Below are positions 9,991 to 64,000 of a DNA stretch of 64,000 nt, in pieces; the first letter of the stretch is position 1; every line of letters begins with the position of its first letter. This DNA comes from Gadus chalcogrammus (taxonomy: Eukaryota; Chordata; Actinopteri; Gadiformes; Gadidae): contig NC_079427.1 in the NCBI RefSeq assembly GCF_026213295.1, positions 383,208-447,207 of the forward strand, read 5' to 3'. Position numbers and translations under genes: made by a program. The notes below the pieces were generated by a model. The model made no database searches and was not told where the DNA came from. It worked only from the letters and a program-made list of their open reading frames with translations.

Positions 9991-10190
9991 CCAGTTCCAC
10001 ACTAACTGAATGTCTTCCTCCTCTGGATTCTCAGCCGATTACAACATATATAATGGACATCTTATACATTACAGTTATATCAGATGTAGGGCAGTGATGT
10101 TCTCTTTGATGGTAATCCACTCGTCAGCTAATCATTTAAACTAATATAAAACAGACATGATAAACCACATGTGCTTGAGATGAACGTCGG

Positions 10191-11130
<940 letters not shown>

Positions 11131-11297
11131 CCTGGCAATTTCCTTAAGAGATATTGCGTCTATGATTGATGAGATTTCTAAATGCAAAAAGCACCCAATA
11201 GTTGTTGTATTAACCTATGTTAATGCAGGAATACATTAGATACATCCTCTCTAACAGAGTGAGTCTAGAATACAGTTAGACAGAGCTATTTAAACAG
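11131..11297 (-). repeat. LTR-like direct repeat, left copy
   Basis: It pairs with 13491-13656 over its whole length with many substitutions and small indels, and shares the end gacagagc(t/a)atttaaacag. Confidence 0.6.
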
Positions 11298-13490
11298 TCC
11301 CACTTTCAATCCAATCAGATACCATTGTCCAGGTCTGGTTCTGAATGATGATGATAGATTCTGGCCTCTTCTCTCCCCAGACCAGAGACAGTTTTTGGGC
11401 CTGGTTCTGATGTGATTGTGTGTGAAAGGATGAGTTACTAGCACTTCACCCAGGTTTCAGTGTTGGGTGGATGGCCAAGGGGATTGGGTCAAATGTGACC
11501 TTTGTAGTTGCTGGCGTGAATCCAGGTAGAACTCTCAGCTACCTTCCTGATGATGTGATCAACAGGACTTGGAATGGTCCCAAACACCTTGGTAAGTTCC
11601 AGGCACATCTCTGATGACTATTTTACCAGTGCACTGATAGACTGCAAAGTTCGGGAGAGATGAATACAATAATCATTCACGCTGTGATATGTCGCTGTTG
11701 TTTGGTGCACCTGTCCCAATTGACAATGGCCGTCCCATCAGGACTTCATTGGGGGACAGACCTACTTTTACTCCGATGCATCCCCTAATAGCCAGTAAGA
11801 CCAGTGGCAAGACCTTCACCCATTACATGCCTTTATCTGCAGTCGCTTTTGCCAGTTTCTTATTTTAGGTCCTGTGGGAGCCATTTGATTAAAAAAACTA
11901 TAAGCGTTGCTCTTTTGTTTTTTTGAGCAATGAGGCGATCACTGCGTATCCCGTGACATAATAAGTAATCTAACAGAGATCTAGCACAAAGATGTTAGAT
12001 CACAATTTCTGTTGACACAGGAGACGCCAACAGGAATGCTTTTCCACCGCTTGGTACCGCTCCGTATTAATTCCCAAGTTTTGAAAGGAAAAAAAAGTAA
12101 TTGAAGCGAGGCACAGTTTTTTATTAGTTGATATGGTTTTGAACAAATGGATGCATGCATCGGCTCTGAGTTTGTTTGTTTGTTACTTTAAAACCGCATA
12201 CACTATACAGATCCTTGGTCCCTAACATCATATCAGCTTGGTCTCTGCCTGGAATGGGTTAGGGCCCTGAACATACAGACTTGACGCAGTTTGCCAATGG
12301 ATGACCTGTGTTCTTGGGCCACTTCAAGAATGGTCGCGGCGAGGGCTGCCCCTCCCATTACAGATGGGTCTGGGAGGCATTCTGCTATGTCCTTAATGTC
12401 ACTGGGTCTCCATGCATGAAAACGTATGCCAGACTGTCATCCTGGGAGTTCAGGACTTCAATCATGAGGAACAGTCCATCCTCCCGCCCTCGTAAAGGGG
12501 AGGTGGGGAAAACGCCATTCCCTGGTTCCTTCAGCTGATGGCTATGGGTTCCTTTTTGGTTGTTTCGGCCGCCAGCTGGCTAGCTTGCTACGAGTGGTAA
12601 CCCCCGCGGGGCTCCCTCCTCTGCTGTGAGGTCAGGATAGAGCTGATGGAGCGGCCGCCTGGGCATTGTCATACGGTGGAGGTGGACATCTTGGTTGACA
12701 ATGAGATTAAGAATCCCTACACTCTCTACGCTCTCCGTCCCTAGTGTCATTTTTTTCTATACTGGCTCTCTCTTTCACACCATTGAAATGCATGCCAACA
12801 TGTTTTAACTCTTTTCTTTCACTTTTCTGAATTCAACAACCTCTAACTTCTTAAACCGTTTTGACTAAAAATACCCATTTCAGGAAAGCCCAGTTTACGC
12901 CAATATTTTAAACCCTCCAGAGCCTTTTCACCATGTTTCTCCAACATTAGCTTTGCAGGACCTGTTATTTATATTTTCCCGATTTATTTCCCATTTAGAT
13001 CCGTACACACTGAATTATTATTTTACAATTCTCTTACTACTTTGTGTTCCTAATTTGTCACTTTATCTATTTATCTTTTTCAAGTTACCTACCCAAACAG
13101 CATTTTAGCTATTAAAGTATCCAACTTGTTCTACTATTACCATAAACATATTTTAGCCGGACAAGTACCTAAATTATTCCTTACTATTACCACAACGTTT
13201 TTGTAGCTAATATACTGTGATTGTAGTAGTATTTTACCTATAATTATCCACATTGTTCCACTTTTCCGTAACATATGCACTACCAAAACGGATATTGTGT
13301 ATTGTGATCTCATCTGTCCTGTGTAAAAAGGAAATCTATTCCCAACAAGCGCCCTCTTCTCACCCCAGTAAGCTGGTTGCCTTCACCTGGTGGCAAGGTA
13401 GAGCTCTGGGACCTAGTGCTCAGACGTAGGACTAGGTCATATTTTGTATATTCTTCAGGTTAGGTATCCCGAACAATCCCCCAAAATGGC

Positions 13491-13656
13491 CAGGGCAATG
13501 TCCTTAAGAGATATTGCGTCTAGAACACAGGGGATTTCTAAAGGCAAAAAGCACTAATATAGTTGTAGACAATTAACCCATTTTAGTGCACGCATACATT
13601 AGACTCCTCTCTAGCAGAGTGAGGCCAGGATGTGGCAGACAGAGCAATTTAAACAG
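13491..13656 (-). repeat. LTR-like direct repeat, right copy
   Basis: Partner of 11131-11297. Divergence between the copies suggests an old insertion if they are LTRs. Confidence 0.6.
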
Positions 13657-13736
13657 TTTCGCAGCCTCCCCACATTGCAGATGTCAATAATCAAATCAGT
13701 AATGTTTACCCAAGACATAGAGTGCATAAGGGGATG

Positions 13737-13905
13737 CTCTGTCCCTGGTGGGCGCTTTACCCAAGCCAGAAGGTTAACCTTCAGATGACTCTGAGAAAGG
13801 TAGGGTGGCTGACCCAAGCACATGACTCTGAGGAAGGTATGGTGGCTGACCCAAGCACAAAGGTTAACATTTGGACGACACTGAGGAAAGGCAGACATAG
13901 AAGGA
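13737..13905. repeat. short degenerate tandem repeat
   Basis: Three to four diverged units share gactctgagaaaggtagggt and ggctgacccaagcaca. Confidence 0.6.
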
Positions 13906-14098
13906 ATAGGAAACAGCCTTAGATTACTAAAAGGAAACAACATATGGATTTCCCATCACAAGCTGCAGCCGTTGTCTCCTGTAAGGTGAGGACTGGGGTC
14001 CACTGGACTGGACCTGACAGGAGTTGACACTACGGAATTTTATAAATCAACATGCTTGCAAATTCCTGAGGCAAAGCTTTACCCAAAAAGCCACATGG

Positions 14099-14545
<447 letters not shown>

Positions 14546-14935
14546 AAGCCAACACACAGGATGCTTTCCTTAATGAGTAACCAGTAAAAACTGTTTATAT
14601 AAATTACGTGATTTCTACTGCCTCTAAATTATTTGCCAATTGAATTGGCCTAAACTGTTGCTTCCAATTTTTTCTCAAAGAATAAAAAAATAAAAGAAGG
14701 GAAAGTTAATGTTTTATTTAAACTTGTCTATCTACTTCAGTGTTCTACTCCAAAAAGTGATGGGGGTGCATTGTGTACCTTTTAGTACAAACTGCTTCTA
14801 AAAAGGTGTTCAAGGCAACATGAATTCATTGCAACAACTTATTTCACATCAGTACTACCACTTTAAGAACGGACGCAAAATTCTTCCATTCTTATTCTGA
14901 TTCCATCCAATCGTCCCCCTTTTGAACTAGAAGTG

Positions 14936-15150
14936 AGGGCCTCACTTCCTTCTCATGAGGAGGAAGTGAGGGAACCAACGCTCCTTATTTCCTCACTTCC
15001 TCCTCGTGAGAAGGAAGGGAGGGCCCAAGGCTTCTCATCAGAAGGAAATGAGGAGCGTTGGGCCCTCACTTCCTCCTCATGAGAAGGAAGTGAGGGCCCA
15101 ACGCTCCTCGTGAGGAGGAAGTGAGGGCCCAACACTCCTCGTGAGGAGGA
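14936..15150. repeat. cluster of palindromic repeats
   Basis: Near-perfect 30-bp palindromes built on CTCACTTCCT/AGGAAGTGAG with a central CATGAG or CGTGAG recur at about 14941, 14995, 15066 and (half copies) 15107 and 15137. They are linked by gggcccaacgctcctc. The cluster can fold into several hairpins. Confidence 0.8.
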
Positions 15151-16990
15151 AGTGTTGTGTGCTCAAGACTGAAGAGCAGCATGACACCCTGACTTTGTGG
15201 GCTTCCTACTGAGATCGGAGATCTAGGGGCATCGAACCTGCGGTCCGCGTACCACACATTAAAGCAAGTGGTATCCGGGATGGGATTCTTGACCCCAGCC
15301 AAACGACTTCTTCAAATAAAAACACACTATCTAATGATTTTGAGACAATAGAATGGAAGTAGGCTGTATCTTAAACCATACAGAACAGAACACAGATTAG
15401 TATGGAGAGGGTATTTTAAGATCCTTTTTAATTGTAGGCACCAGAAAGACCATCATTTAATAGAACTAACCATCTTCAGTTGACAAGCCATGGGACAAAT
15501 GTACACAAGAATGAACACACAAACACTCACAGAACAGGAGGAGGGGCGATGCAGGACCGAATGATGCTGACTTTGAAGCTGGTTCGAACATCTAATAGTG
15601 CTCATTGATCATTGTTCAGGCAAACCATCCCCTTGGGGAGATATTGTATTCATCAGCTGTTGCTCTTCCTGGGCATGTGCTGCTGTCTGAGGGCTCTAAC
15701 ACAACAAACATTTACATCTCCAAACAAAACAACGTCATCACATTTTTCTTATGATTTGGAATAAAAACAGTGCAGATTTCGAAACAATAATTTTTTTAAT
15801 TTTGTTTTATCCAATCGAGATCACACCTGACCCACGAGAATAACGCTCTGATTGGCTCGGTTCTGTCAGAGAACGCAACGTAAGACCGACTGTTCGATGC
15901 TAGTGGTTCATTAGGACTCCTGGCTGATCACCGATTGGCTGGTTTCATCTGTCACTCATTTCCTAACGACTGAAGAACAGGGGAACATTGTAAACGTACA
16001 AAGTCAAATAAAGACAATCATGAATCAACATGGTTTGGTTCTGTCTGTACGGCTGAGGTTTGATCAGAACCATCAGATCTTTGGAGGCCTCTCCACCCAC
16101 CTCTCGTCTGAGGGTGGGGTGGGAGGATTAGGGAGGTGTGGAATTCCTTCCCAGGAGACTTACAGTAGCATGGGGGGCAGGGCTCCCACCCTGGGAAAGA
16201 ACCCAATGCCCAATCAGCCATGTCGTGGAACGTGAACCTTTTGGTTCAGTCGTGTATTTCACCTTTAGAGGCGAGCTCCCTGAAGAGCCAGGGGCCAGCT
16301 CTCTCAAGAACCAGACTTAGTGAACCCTGACCTCAACATCCGCACTGAACTGGGAAAATGTAATCATAGATTAGAATGAAACGGTTACATAATGTGCTTT
16401 AATTTAATAGAATGTTGTTGGGGGAGGGATAAATATATATATATATTTGTGTAACTTCTAAGGCTCCCATGTGTTGCTTACCAAACTCAACCTCCATTTG
16501 GTGTTCTTAGTTCTTCATATCATTATTTTCTCTTCTTAGAAACTTTAATCTAACCAGGCAACCATTCTCTCACATGAGAACGCAGAAGTAAGTCCAAACA
16601 TTCAGACGCATCATCCATCATTACATGCATTTATTTGAAGAAAAAATTGCCTTTACATTTCTTTGTGATTACCAGCACATTTTGATTAAGTTAACAAATT
16701 ATTAAAAATATTTTAAAATTAAAGCATTACAAACAGACTGGGCAGCACAGCACGTTGTCCCAGACTCACACCCGGAGACACGGGAGGGGGGGGGGGGGGC
16801 GGGGGGGTTCAAACAAAGGGAATAAGGGACTGATTGGAGCTCTAACGCCGTGGTTTGTGAGACGGGAGCAGTATAGCCTGAGCTTCCCCACAAAGGCTGC
16901 CTCACACACACGACTTGACCTTTAACAAGTCACACAGATTCTGCTCTGAAGTGATGACTGTCTACAGTAGACCAGCAGACCCCTCCTCCG
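15151..16990. other. intergenic, no gene seen
   Basis: There is no convincing exon. The contents are CCAAT-like gattggct at about 15850 and 15933, an AATAAA on the minus strand near 16630 that could end a minus transcript, and an interrupted G-run near 16787-16808. Confidence 0.4.
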
Positions 16991-16994
16991 CCGG

Positions 16995-17648
16995 TCCATC
17001 TCTGACCCGTTTGAACTGAGCGCTGGTCGGGTGGGAGCGGGGTGAGAGCGGGGTGTGAGCGGTGGTCGGGTGGGAGCCGTGGTGAGAGCGGGGTGGGTGT
17101 GAGCGGGGGTGTGAGCGGTGGTCGGGTGGGAGCGGGGGTGTGAGCGGGGTGTGAGCGGTGGTCGGGTGTGAGCGGGGTGTGAGCGGTGGTCGGGTGTGAG
17201 CTGTGGTCGGGTGTGAGCATTGGTCGGGTGTGAGCGGGGTGTGAGCATTGGTCGGGTGTGAGCGGTGGTCGGGTGTGAGCGGGGTGTGAGGGGAGTGTGA
17301 GCTGGGTGTGAGCTGGGTGTGAGCGTGGTCGGGTGTGAGCGGGGTGTGAGCTGGGTGTGAGCGGGGTGTGAGCATTGGTCTGGTGTGAGCGGGGTGTGAG
17401 CATTGGTCGGGTGTGAGCGGGGTGTGAGCGGTGGTCGGGTGTGAGCGGGGTGTGAGCGGTGGTCGGGTGTGAGCGGGGTGTTAGCTGGGTGTGAGCGGGG
17501 TGTGAGCATTGGTCGGGTGTGAGCGGGGTGTGAGCGGTGGTCGGGTGTGAGCGGGGTGTGAGCGGTGGTCGGGTGTGAGCGGGGTGTGAGCGGGGTGTAA
17601 GCGGGATGTGAGCGGTGGTCGGTGTGAGCATTGGTCGGGTGTGAGCCT
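16995..17648. repeat. GTGTGAGC minisatellite
   Basis: Units gtgtgagcgggg (12 bp) and gtgtgagcggtggtcgg (17 bp) mix in higher-order order. Minus-strand frames of up to 262 codons rich in His-Pro-Thr-Arg are a by-product. Confidence 0.95.
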
Positions 17649-18740
17649 GCAAGTGCTGCCCCTCCTGAAAACAACGCTCTTCGTGCTTGTTGTCTTAACA
17701 GTTCAATCATTCCAACATTGACGTAAACCCTTCACCCGAAGATATCTTTATTACCAAGACCCTTTCCCCAATCAAGAGAAACAACCACTTAATCCAACAG
17801 GACATTTACACCAACGGGGCAAGTCGCTTAAAGCAAAAACCCTTAATAAAGAAATAACATTAAACACAAAAGGGAAGGGAGGGAATAATCCACACAGAGA
17901 GGCTCGTAGATCTATAAAGATAGATCTATAGATCTATAAAATAAATACAAAAACAATCGATTTCTCAAAGCAGCAAAACAAAAGCCAGGATAAAATTCAA
18001 ACTAAGAATGAAGTGAAGGCAACATGAATCACGTGGGGGGACGCTACTAGTGGAAGACGGAATAAAGAAGGCCAGGAAGGAAGGAACAGGGGACAATCTA
18101 CTCGTATCAAGACGCCTTATGTGTCCCCCGCAGCTGTGAGCAGGTGGGGGGGGGGGGGGGGGGGGGGGGGGAAGGACATCTGTGAAGCGAGACCACGTTA
18201 AGGTGTCTGCGATTGGATTTGGTCGGCAGATTTGAAGGCCGTACAGTTTGACTTCCATTAACAGCACGACTCATCAGAATGAGGACAGTAGTGTAGGGGG
18301 GGCCGGGGCAGAGACACAGCAAACACAAGAGGGACACTTTCAACAACTTTCTCAACTCATTTTCCCTCGGGGACCAAACAGATCTGTGAGCTTGGAGACC
18401 CCCAGGCTGAGGAACCCAGCGAGGAAGACGCCTGGCTCCTGGGAGCGCCTGACAGGGTGGGGTACACACCATACCACACCTGTTGCCTGGGGGGGAGCTG
18501 TATTCTGTAGTCTTTGGTTAGTGTCATCAGCTCCCTCTTGTGGTGTGGGGGTCTGGGGCGTCGATGGAGCAGAGCGCCCGACGGTAGCACCTCCTCCTGG
18601 GGCTCAGTGGGGGGTGTAGTGTGGGGCAGGTGGAGCTCTGATGCCTGGTGCCAAAGCGTGGTGATGGTGGAGTTGTTTTCAAAAGTCTTTCTGTCTGAGA
18701 TGCTCTATCTTTTTGGTCTATTTAACATGTTGGCATATCT
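17649..18740. other. possible ppp1r37 3' UTR or intergenic DNA
   Basis: No coding exon is recognised. TTTATT at 17747 (AATAAA on minus) and a poly-G run at about 18144-18171 are the main marks. A minus-strand transcript running past the ppp1r37 stop could end here. Confidence 0.3.
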
Positions 18741-18829
18741 TTATGTACGGTGTTCCAGCCGGCAGAGGGTCTGGCGGAGAGAGGCGACCATCTGAGGAGG
18801 CAGACCGGGAGGGGGTCCCACGACGCAGC
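18741..18829 (-). CDS. possible alternative last exon of ppp1r37
   Basis: A strong acceptor (ctctctctggtcctcag) precedes an open frame reading CVVGPPPGLPPQMVASLRQ and ending TAA at 18741. Its phase fits a direct join to ppp1r37 exon 11, skipping exon 12. No homologue is recognised, so this is speculative. Confidence 0.2.
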
Positions 18830-18862
18830 CTGAGGACCAGAGAGAGACACAGGGAGGGGGGG

Positions 18863-18962
18863 TTAACCCCCATCTAGAATACATCCGATACATCTGATAA
18901 CCATACATCGCTAACCCTAACCCCCATCTAGAATAGATCTGATACATCTGATAACATCGCTG
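18863..18962. repeat. direct duplication flanking CTAACCCTAAC
   Basis: About 45 bp starting cccccatctagaata is present twice (about 18866 and 18921) with a few differences. The copies meet at ctaaccctaac. Confidence 0.8.
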
Positions 18963-19104
18963 TCACTACAGTAAGGATGTTCATGGAACCAAGTGCCAAG
19001 CACTAACCAACACCAGGTTAACCCATTCCCCGTAGACAACAGAGGCAGCTATGATAAGACGCTACACCATGCTAGGTGCTATCTTAATGTCAGAGCGCCC
19101 GGAG

Positions 19105-19520
19105 CTCAGTGGTACTAGGGTTAGGGTTAGGGTGACCTGGGTTAGGGTGACCTGGGTTAGGGTGACCTGGGTTAGGGTGACCTGGTTAGGGTGACCTGGT
19201 TAGGGTGACCTGGTTAGGGTGACCTGGTTAGGGTGACCTGGTTAGGATGACCTGGTTAGGGTGACGTGGTTAGGGGTAGGATTACCTGGGTTAGGGTGAC
19301 CTGGTTAGGGTGACCTGGTTAGGGGTAGGGTTACCTGGGTTAGGGTTACCTGGGTTAGGGTTTCCTGGTTAGGGTGACCTGGTTAGGGTGACCTGGTTAG
19401 GGTGACCTGGTTAGGGTGACCTGGTTAGGATGACCTGGTTAGGGTGACGTGGTTAGGGGTAGGATTACCTGGGTTAGGGTGACCTGGTTAGGGTGACCTG
19501 GTTAGGGTTAGGGTTACCTG
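19105..19520. repeat. 14-bp TTAGGG-containing minisatellite
   Basis: About 28 units of gggtgacctggtta with variants gggttacctgggtta. It ends beside the last ppp1r37 exon. On the minus strand each unit begins ccaggt, like the sequence just after the stop codon. Confidence 0.95.
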
Positions 19521-19526
19521 GGGTCT

Positions 19527-62137
<42,611 letters not shown>

Positions 62138-62635
62138 GTTCTCATCTCCAGTTAATGCAGTCTTCAGTTTTGGCAGAGAGGCTGGGTACTAGATCTAGAA
62201 CTACTAGTACCAATCAATCAGGCAGTGGACATTATTTGGTTCTACAATTTGACCCTGATGAAAAAGGATAAATGTTAGATGAATTAGTATAAACAATGGT
62301 TGCAATTTACAGTTACTGACATGCAAAAGTACTATCATTCGTATTTACTGCTCAAATTATGAAGCTGACTTTGTATGCATAATGATTAAAATAAACTGAT
62401 GTATAACAGAAGGACATGGTCGATTAATGTACTCATTCCCCAGGGTGTTTCAGTTCCTTGTACATTATGTAACTTTTACCTCTCTGACCCCCACCTTGAT
62501 ATCCAAACACGGATTTTGTTTTGTTTGACCAATAAACCAAAGTAGACATACCCCTGTGATAACGCAGGAACAGCCGTCAGGCCATCAGCAAACTGCATGC
62601 AGCGTTTGAAAGATCAGGACGTCCAGTTCAGTCAG
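62138..62635. other. upstream of the ppp1r37 start codon
   Basis: The reading frame is open upstream only to a TAG near 62190, so the coding start is bounded. A non-coding first exon and promoter should lie to the right, but I cannot place them. Confidence 0.4.
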
Positions 62636-62639
62636 GGCG

Positions 62640-62765
62640 CCTCCATTAGGCCAGTACAGTGAGCCAGTACAGTGAGCCAGTACAGTGAGCCAGTACAGTG
62701 AGCCAGTACAGTGAGCCAGTACAGTGAGCCAGTACAGTGAGCCAGTCCAGTGAGCCAGTCCAGAC
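62640..62765. repeat. 13-bp tandem repeat
   Basis: About nine copies of gtgagccagtaca, the last two gtgagccagtcca. Confidence 0.96.
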
Positions 62766-62919
62766 CAGTGGATTTGCATGAACTTGGCTGCGCTACCTAG
62801 CTTCAACTTAATGCCCGATGACATGTAGGCCGAGATGAGGCTTCATTGTCCACTTTTTCGTGGGACCCAAAGGCTTGACCTCTGACAAACTATATGGTGT
62901 TCTGTCGGTAAAACGGTCC

Positions 62920-63160
62920 CGTCACCTGCGGCGGGTCCCGCTGTGTTGGAGACCGGGTCTTGCGGTGCTGGAAAGCGGGTCTCGGAGGTCTGGAGAGTTG
63001 GTCTAGGTGCCCTGAAGTGCGGGTCTCGGTGGGCTGGTGAGCGGGTCTCGGTGGGCTGGGGACCGGGTCTCTGTGGGCTGGGGAACGGGTCTCGGTGGGC
63101 TTGGGATCGCGTCTCGGTTGGCTGGTGACCGGGTCTCGGTGCCCTGGAGAGCGGCTCACC
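62920..63160. repeat. GGGTCTCGGTGGGCTGG degenerate tandem repeat
   Basis: About ten units of roughly 21-24 bp. It is GC-rich and could lie in or near the ppp1r37 promoter region. Confidence 0.85.
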
Positions 63161-64000
63161 AGAAGCCTGGACTCAAGGAGAAAAACAGCGAGCAGGGAAC
63201 ACGTCTCGGTGGCTAACGTCAGCGCTAGCAGTTTGTTTCCCAGAGACAGCTACGTCCACCGAATGAACCGATGCTATTCGAAATTTTTTGGGGGAATTAA
63301 ATTAATATCCCGGCGCAAGTGGAAACCCCCCGTACGGGGTTTGAAGGAGACGCTACGTGTATAAAGCGTTAGCTTCTGCTAGCTAGCTGGAGACCCGACG
63401 ACTGTTTGTTGTCCACACGTCACTACGTCACGGGCGCGTCACGGCGGTGCGCGTTCAAGAGACCCGCGTTACAAAACAACAGATGGTTTGTTACAAAACA
63501 AACCACGAAGGAAACGTGTCTATTTCCTTCATCGTTTTATTTCCAAAAGTCGTTAGGAACCCTGAGTTATATCCAAACATTATTTTAATCCGAGGAAAAC
63601 CGTTGATGATCGTGTTAAAAGCCACAGCACCTTTTTGTTAATCTTCGTTTATACACGTGTGCCGCTGTGCACCTGTCCCATGTTGGGATATATGGCTATA
63701 TGGTTATTTATGGCTGCTTTTAGGTTTGGACTTCATTTACGCGGAAAAACAAATGATAACATGAATGAATTAAAACACGTGTAGCACTTTGTTATCGGTT
63801 TGTTTTGAGAATAACAGCATGAGTCACATTTACGGGCAGAAAATTATTCAGTAGAAGTTACTCTACTGTAGCCCATTTGTACAACCATACATTAGTATTT
63901 GATGTTCGATGGTCTGACGTTTACGGGTGCAAACCCAAACAGCAGATGGCAGCACTGTACTGGATGAATGAAAGACATTTTGAGTGGCGGTCCAGAATCA
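63161..64000. other. right edge, no gene seen
   Basis: CpG-containing DNA to about 63480, then AT-rich sequence. No recognisable exon. Confidence 0.4.

Larger units (their letters stand above)
11131..13656 (-). mobile_element. decayed LTR retroelement (ERV-like), mostly deleted
   Basis: Two diverged direct repeats of about 167 bp (11131-11297 and 13491-13656), both containing ttaagagatattgcgtct, flank about 2.2 kb. Between them, near 11486-11785 on the minus strand, are short stretches like the end of a retroviral integrase: a GLSP...GRP core and a WIHAS motif. The frames are broken by stops and shifts, and most of gag, pol and env is missing. A short open stretch at about 12280-12560 (minus) could be another relic but is not recognised. 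The order, integrase nearest the left repeat, fits a minus-strand element. No working product is possible. Confidence 0.5.

Overview
This is teleost (ray-finned fish) nuclear DNA. The evidence is GT-AG introns, a vertebrate selenocysteine tRNA, conserved vertebrate proteins split into exons, L2-like and Rex1-like LINE fragments, hAT and Harbinger-type MITEs, tRNA-derived SINEs, and a very heavy load of microsatellites and minisatellites. The repeat richness recalls gadiform genomes, but the sequence does not fix the species.

Three protein genes and one RNA gene can be supported, all on the minus strand. (1) mrpl28 (bL28m, mitochondrial large ribosomal subunit): three coding exons at 121-255, 1281-1433 and 1594-1878; its 3' end lies off the left edge. 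(2) A tRNA-Sec(TCA) gene at 3080-3166 with its whole external Pol III promoter (TATA, PSE, octamer) and a T4 terminator. (3) A ZnT1 (SLC30A1)-like cation diffusion facilitator, exons between 9451 and 4425. Its last intron is about 3 kb of 27-bp minisatellite, its metal-binding residues look lost, and the last two exons do not join in phase. (4) ppp1r37 (protein phosphatase 1 regulatory subunit 37), 12 coding exons from 62137 down to 19527. Eleven successive splice phases agree and give a predicted 1509-aa protein, about twice the mammalian length, because exon 11 carries two coding minisatellites.

Layout: 1-2800 mrpl28 and promoter; 2800-3400 tRNA-Sec unit; 3400-4425 SINE and an 80-bp tandem repeat; 4425-9451 ZnT1-like gene; 9.5-19.5 kb intergenic, with minisatellites, microsatellites, a decayed LTR element, a palindrome cluster and perhaps ppp1r37 3' UTR; 19.5-62.1 kb ppp1r37, whose introns are filled with tandem arrays, LINEs and MITEs; 62.1-64 kb upstream DNA with two small arrays.

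The most unusual theme is architectural. In more than ten places a short piece of local DNA is directly duplicated, and the copies are separated by TTAGGG/CCCTAA telomere-type hexamers, often as a palindrome. Several duplicated pieces are exon-intron junctions, so real splice sites have nearby decoys. Some of these units have expanded into kilobase arrays. The longest open reading frames in the window (up to 529 codons) are not genes; they arise because the array periods are multiples of three or lack stops.
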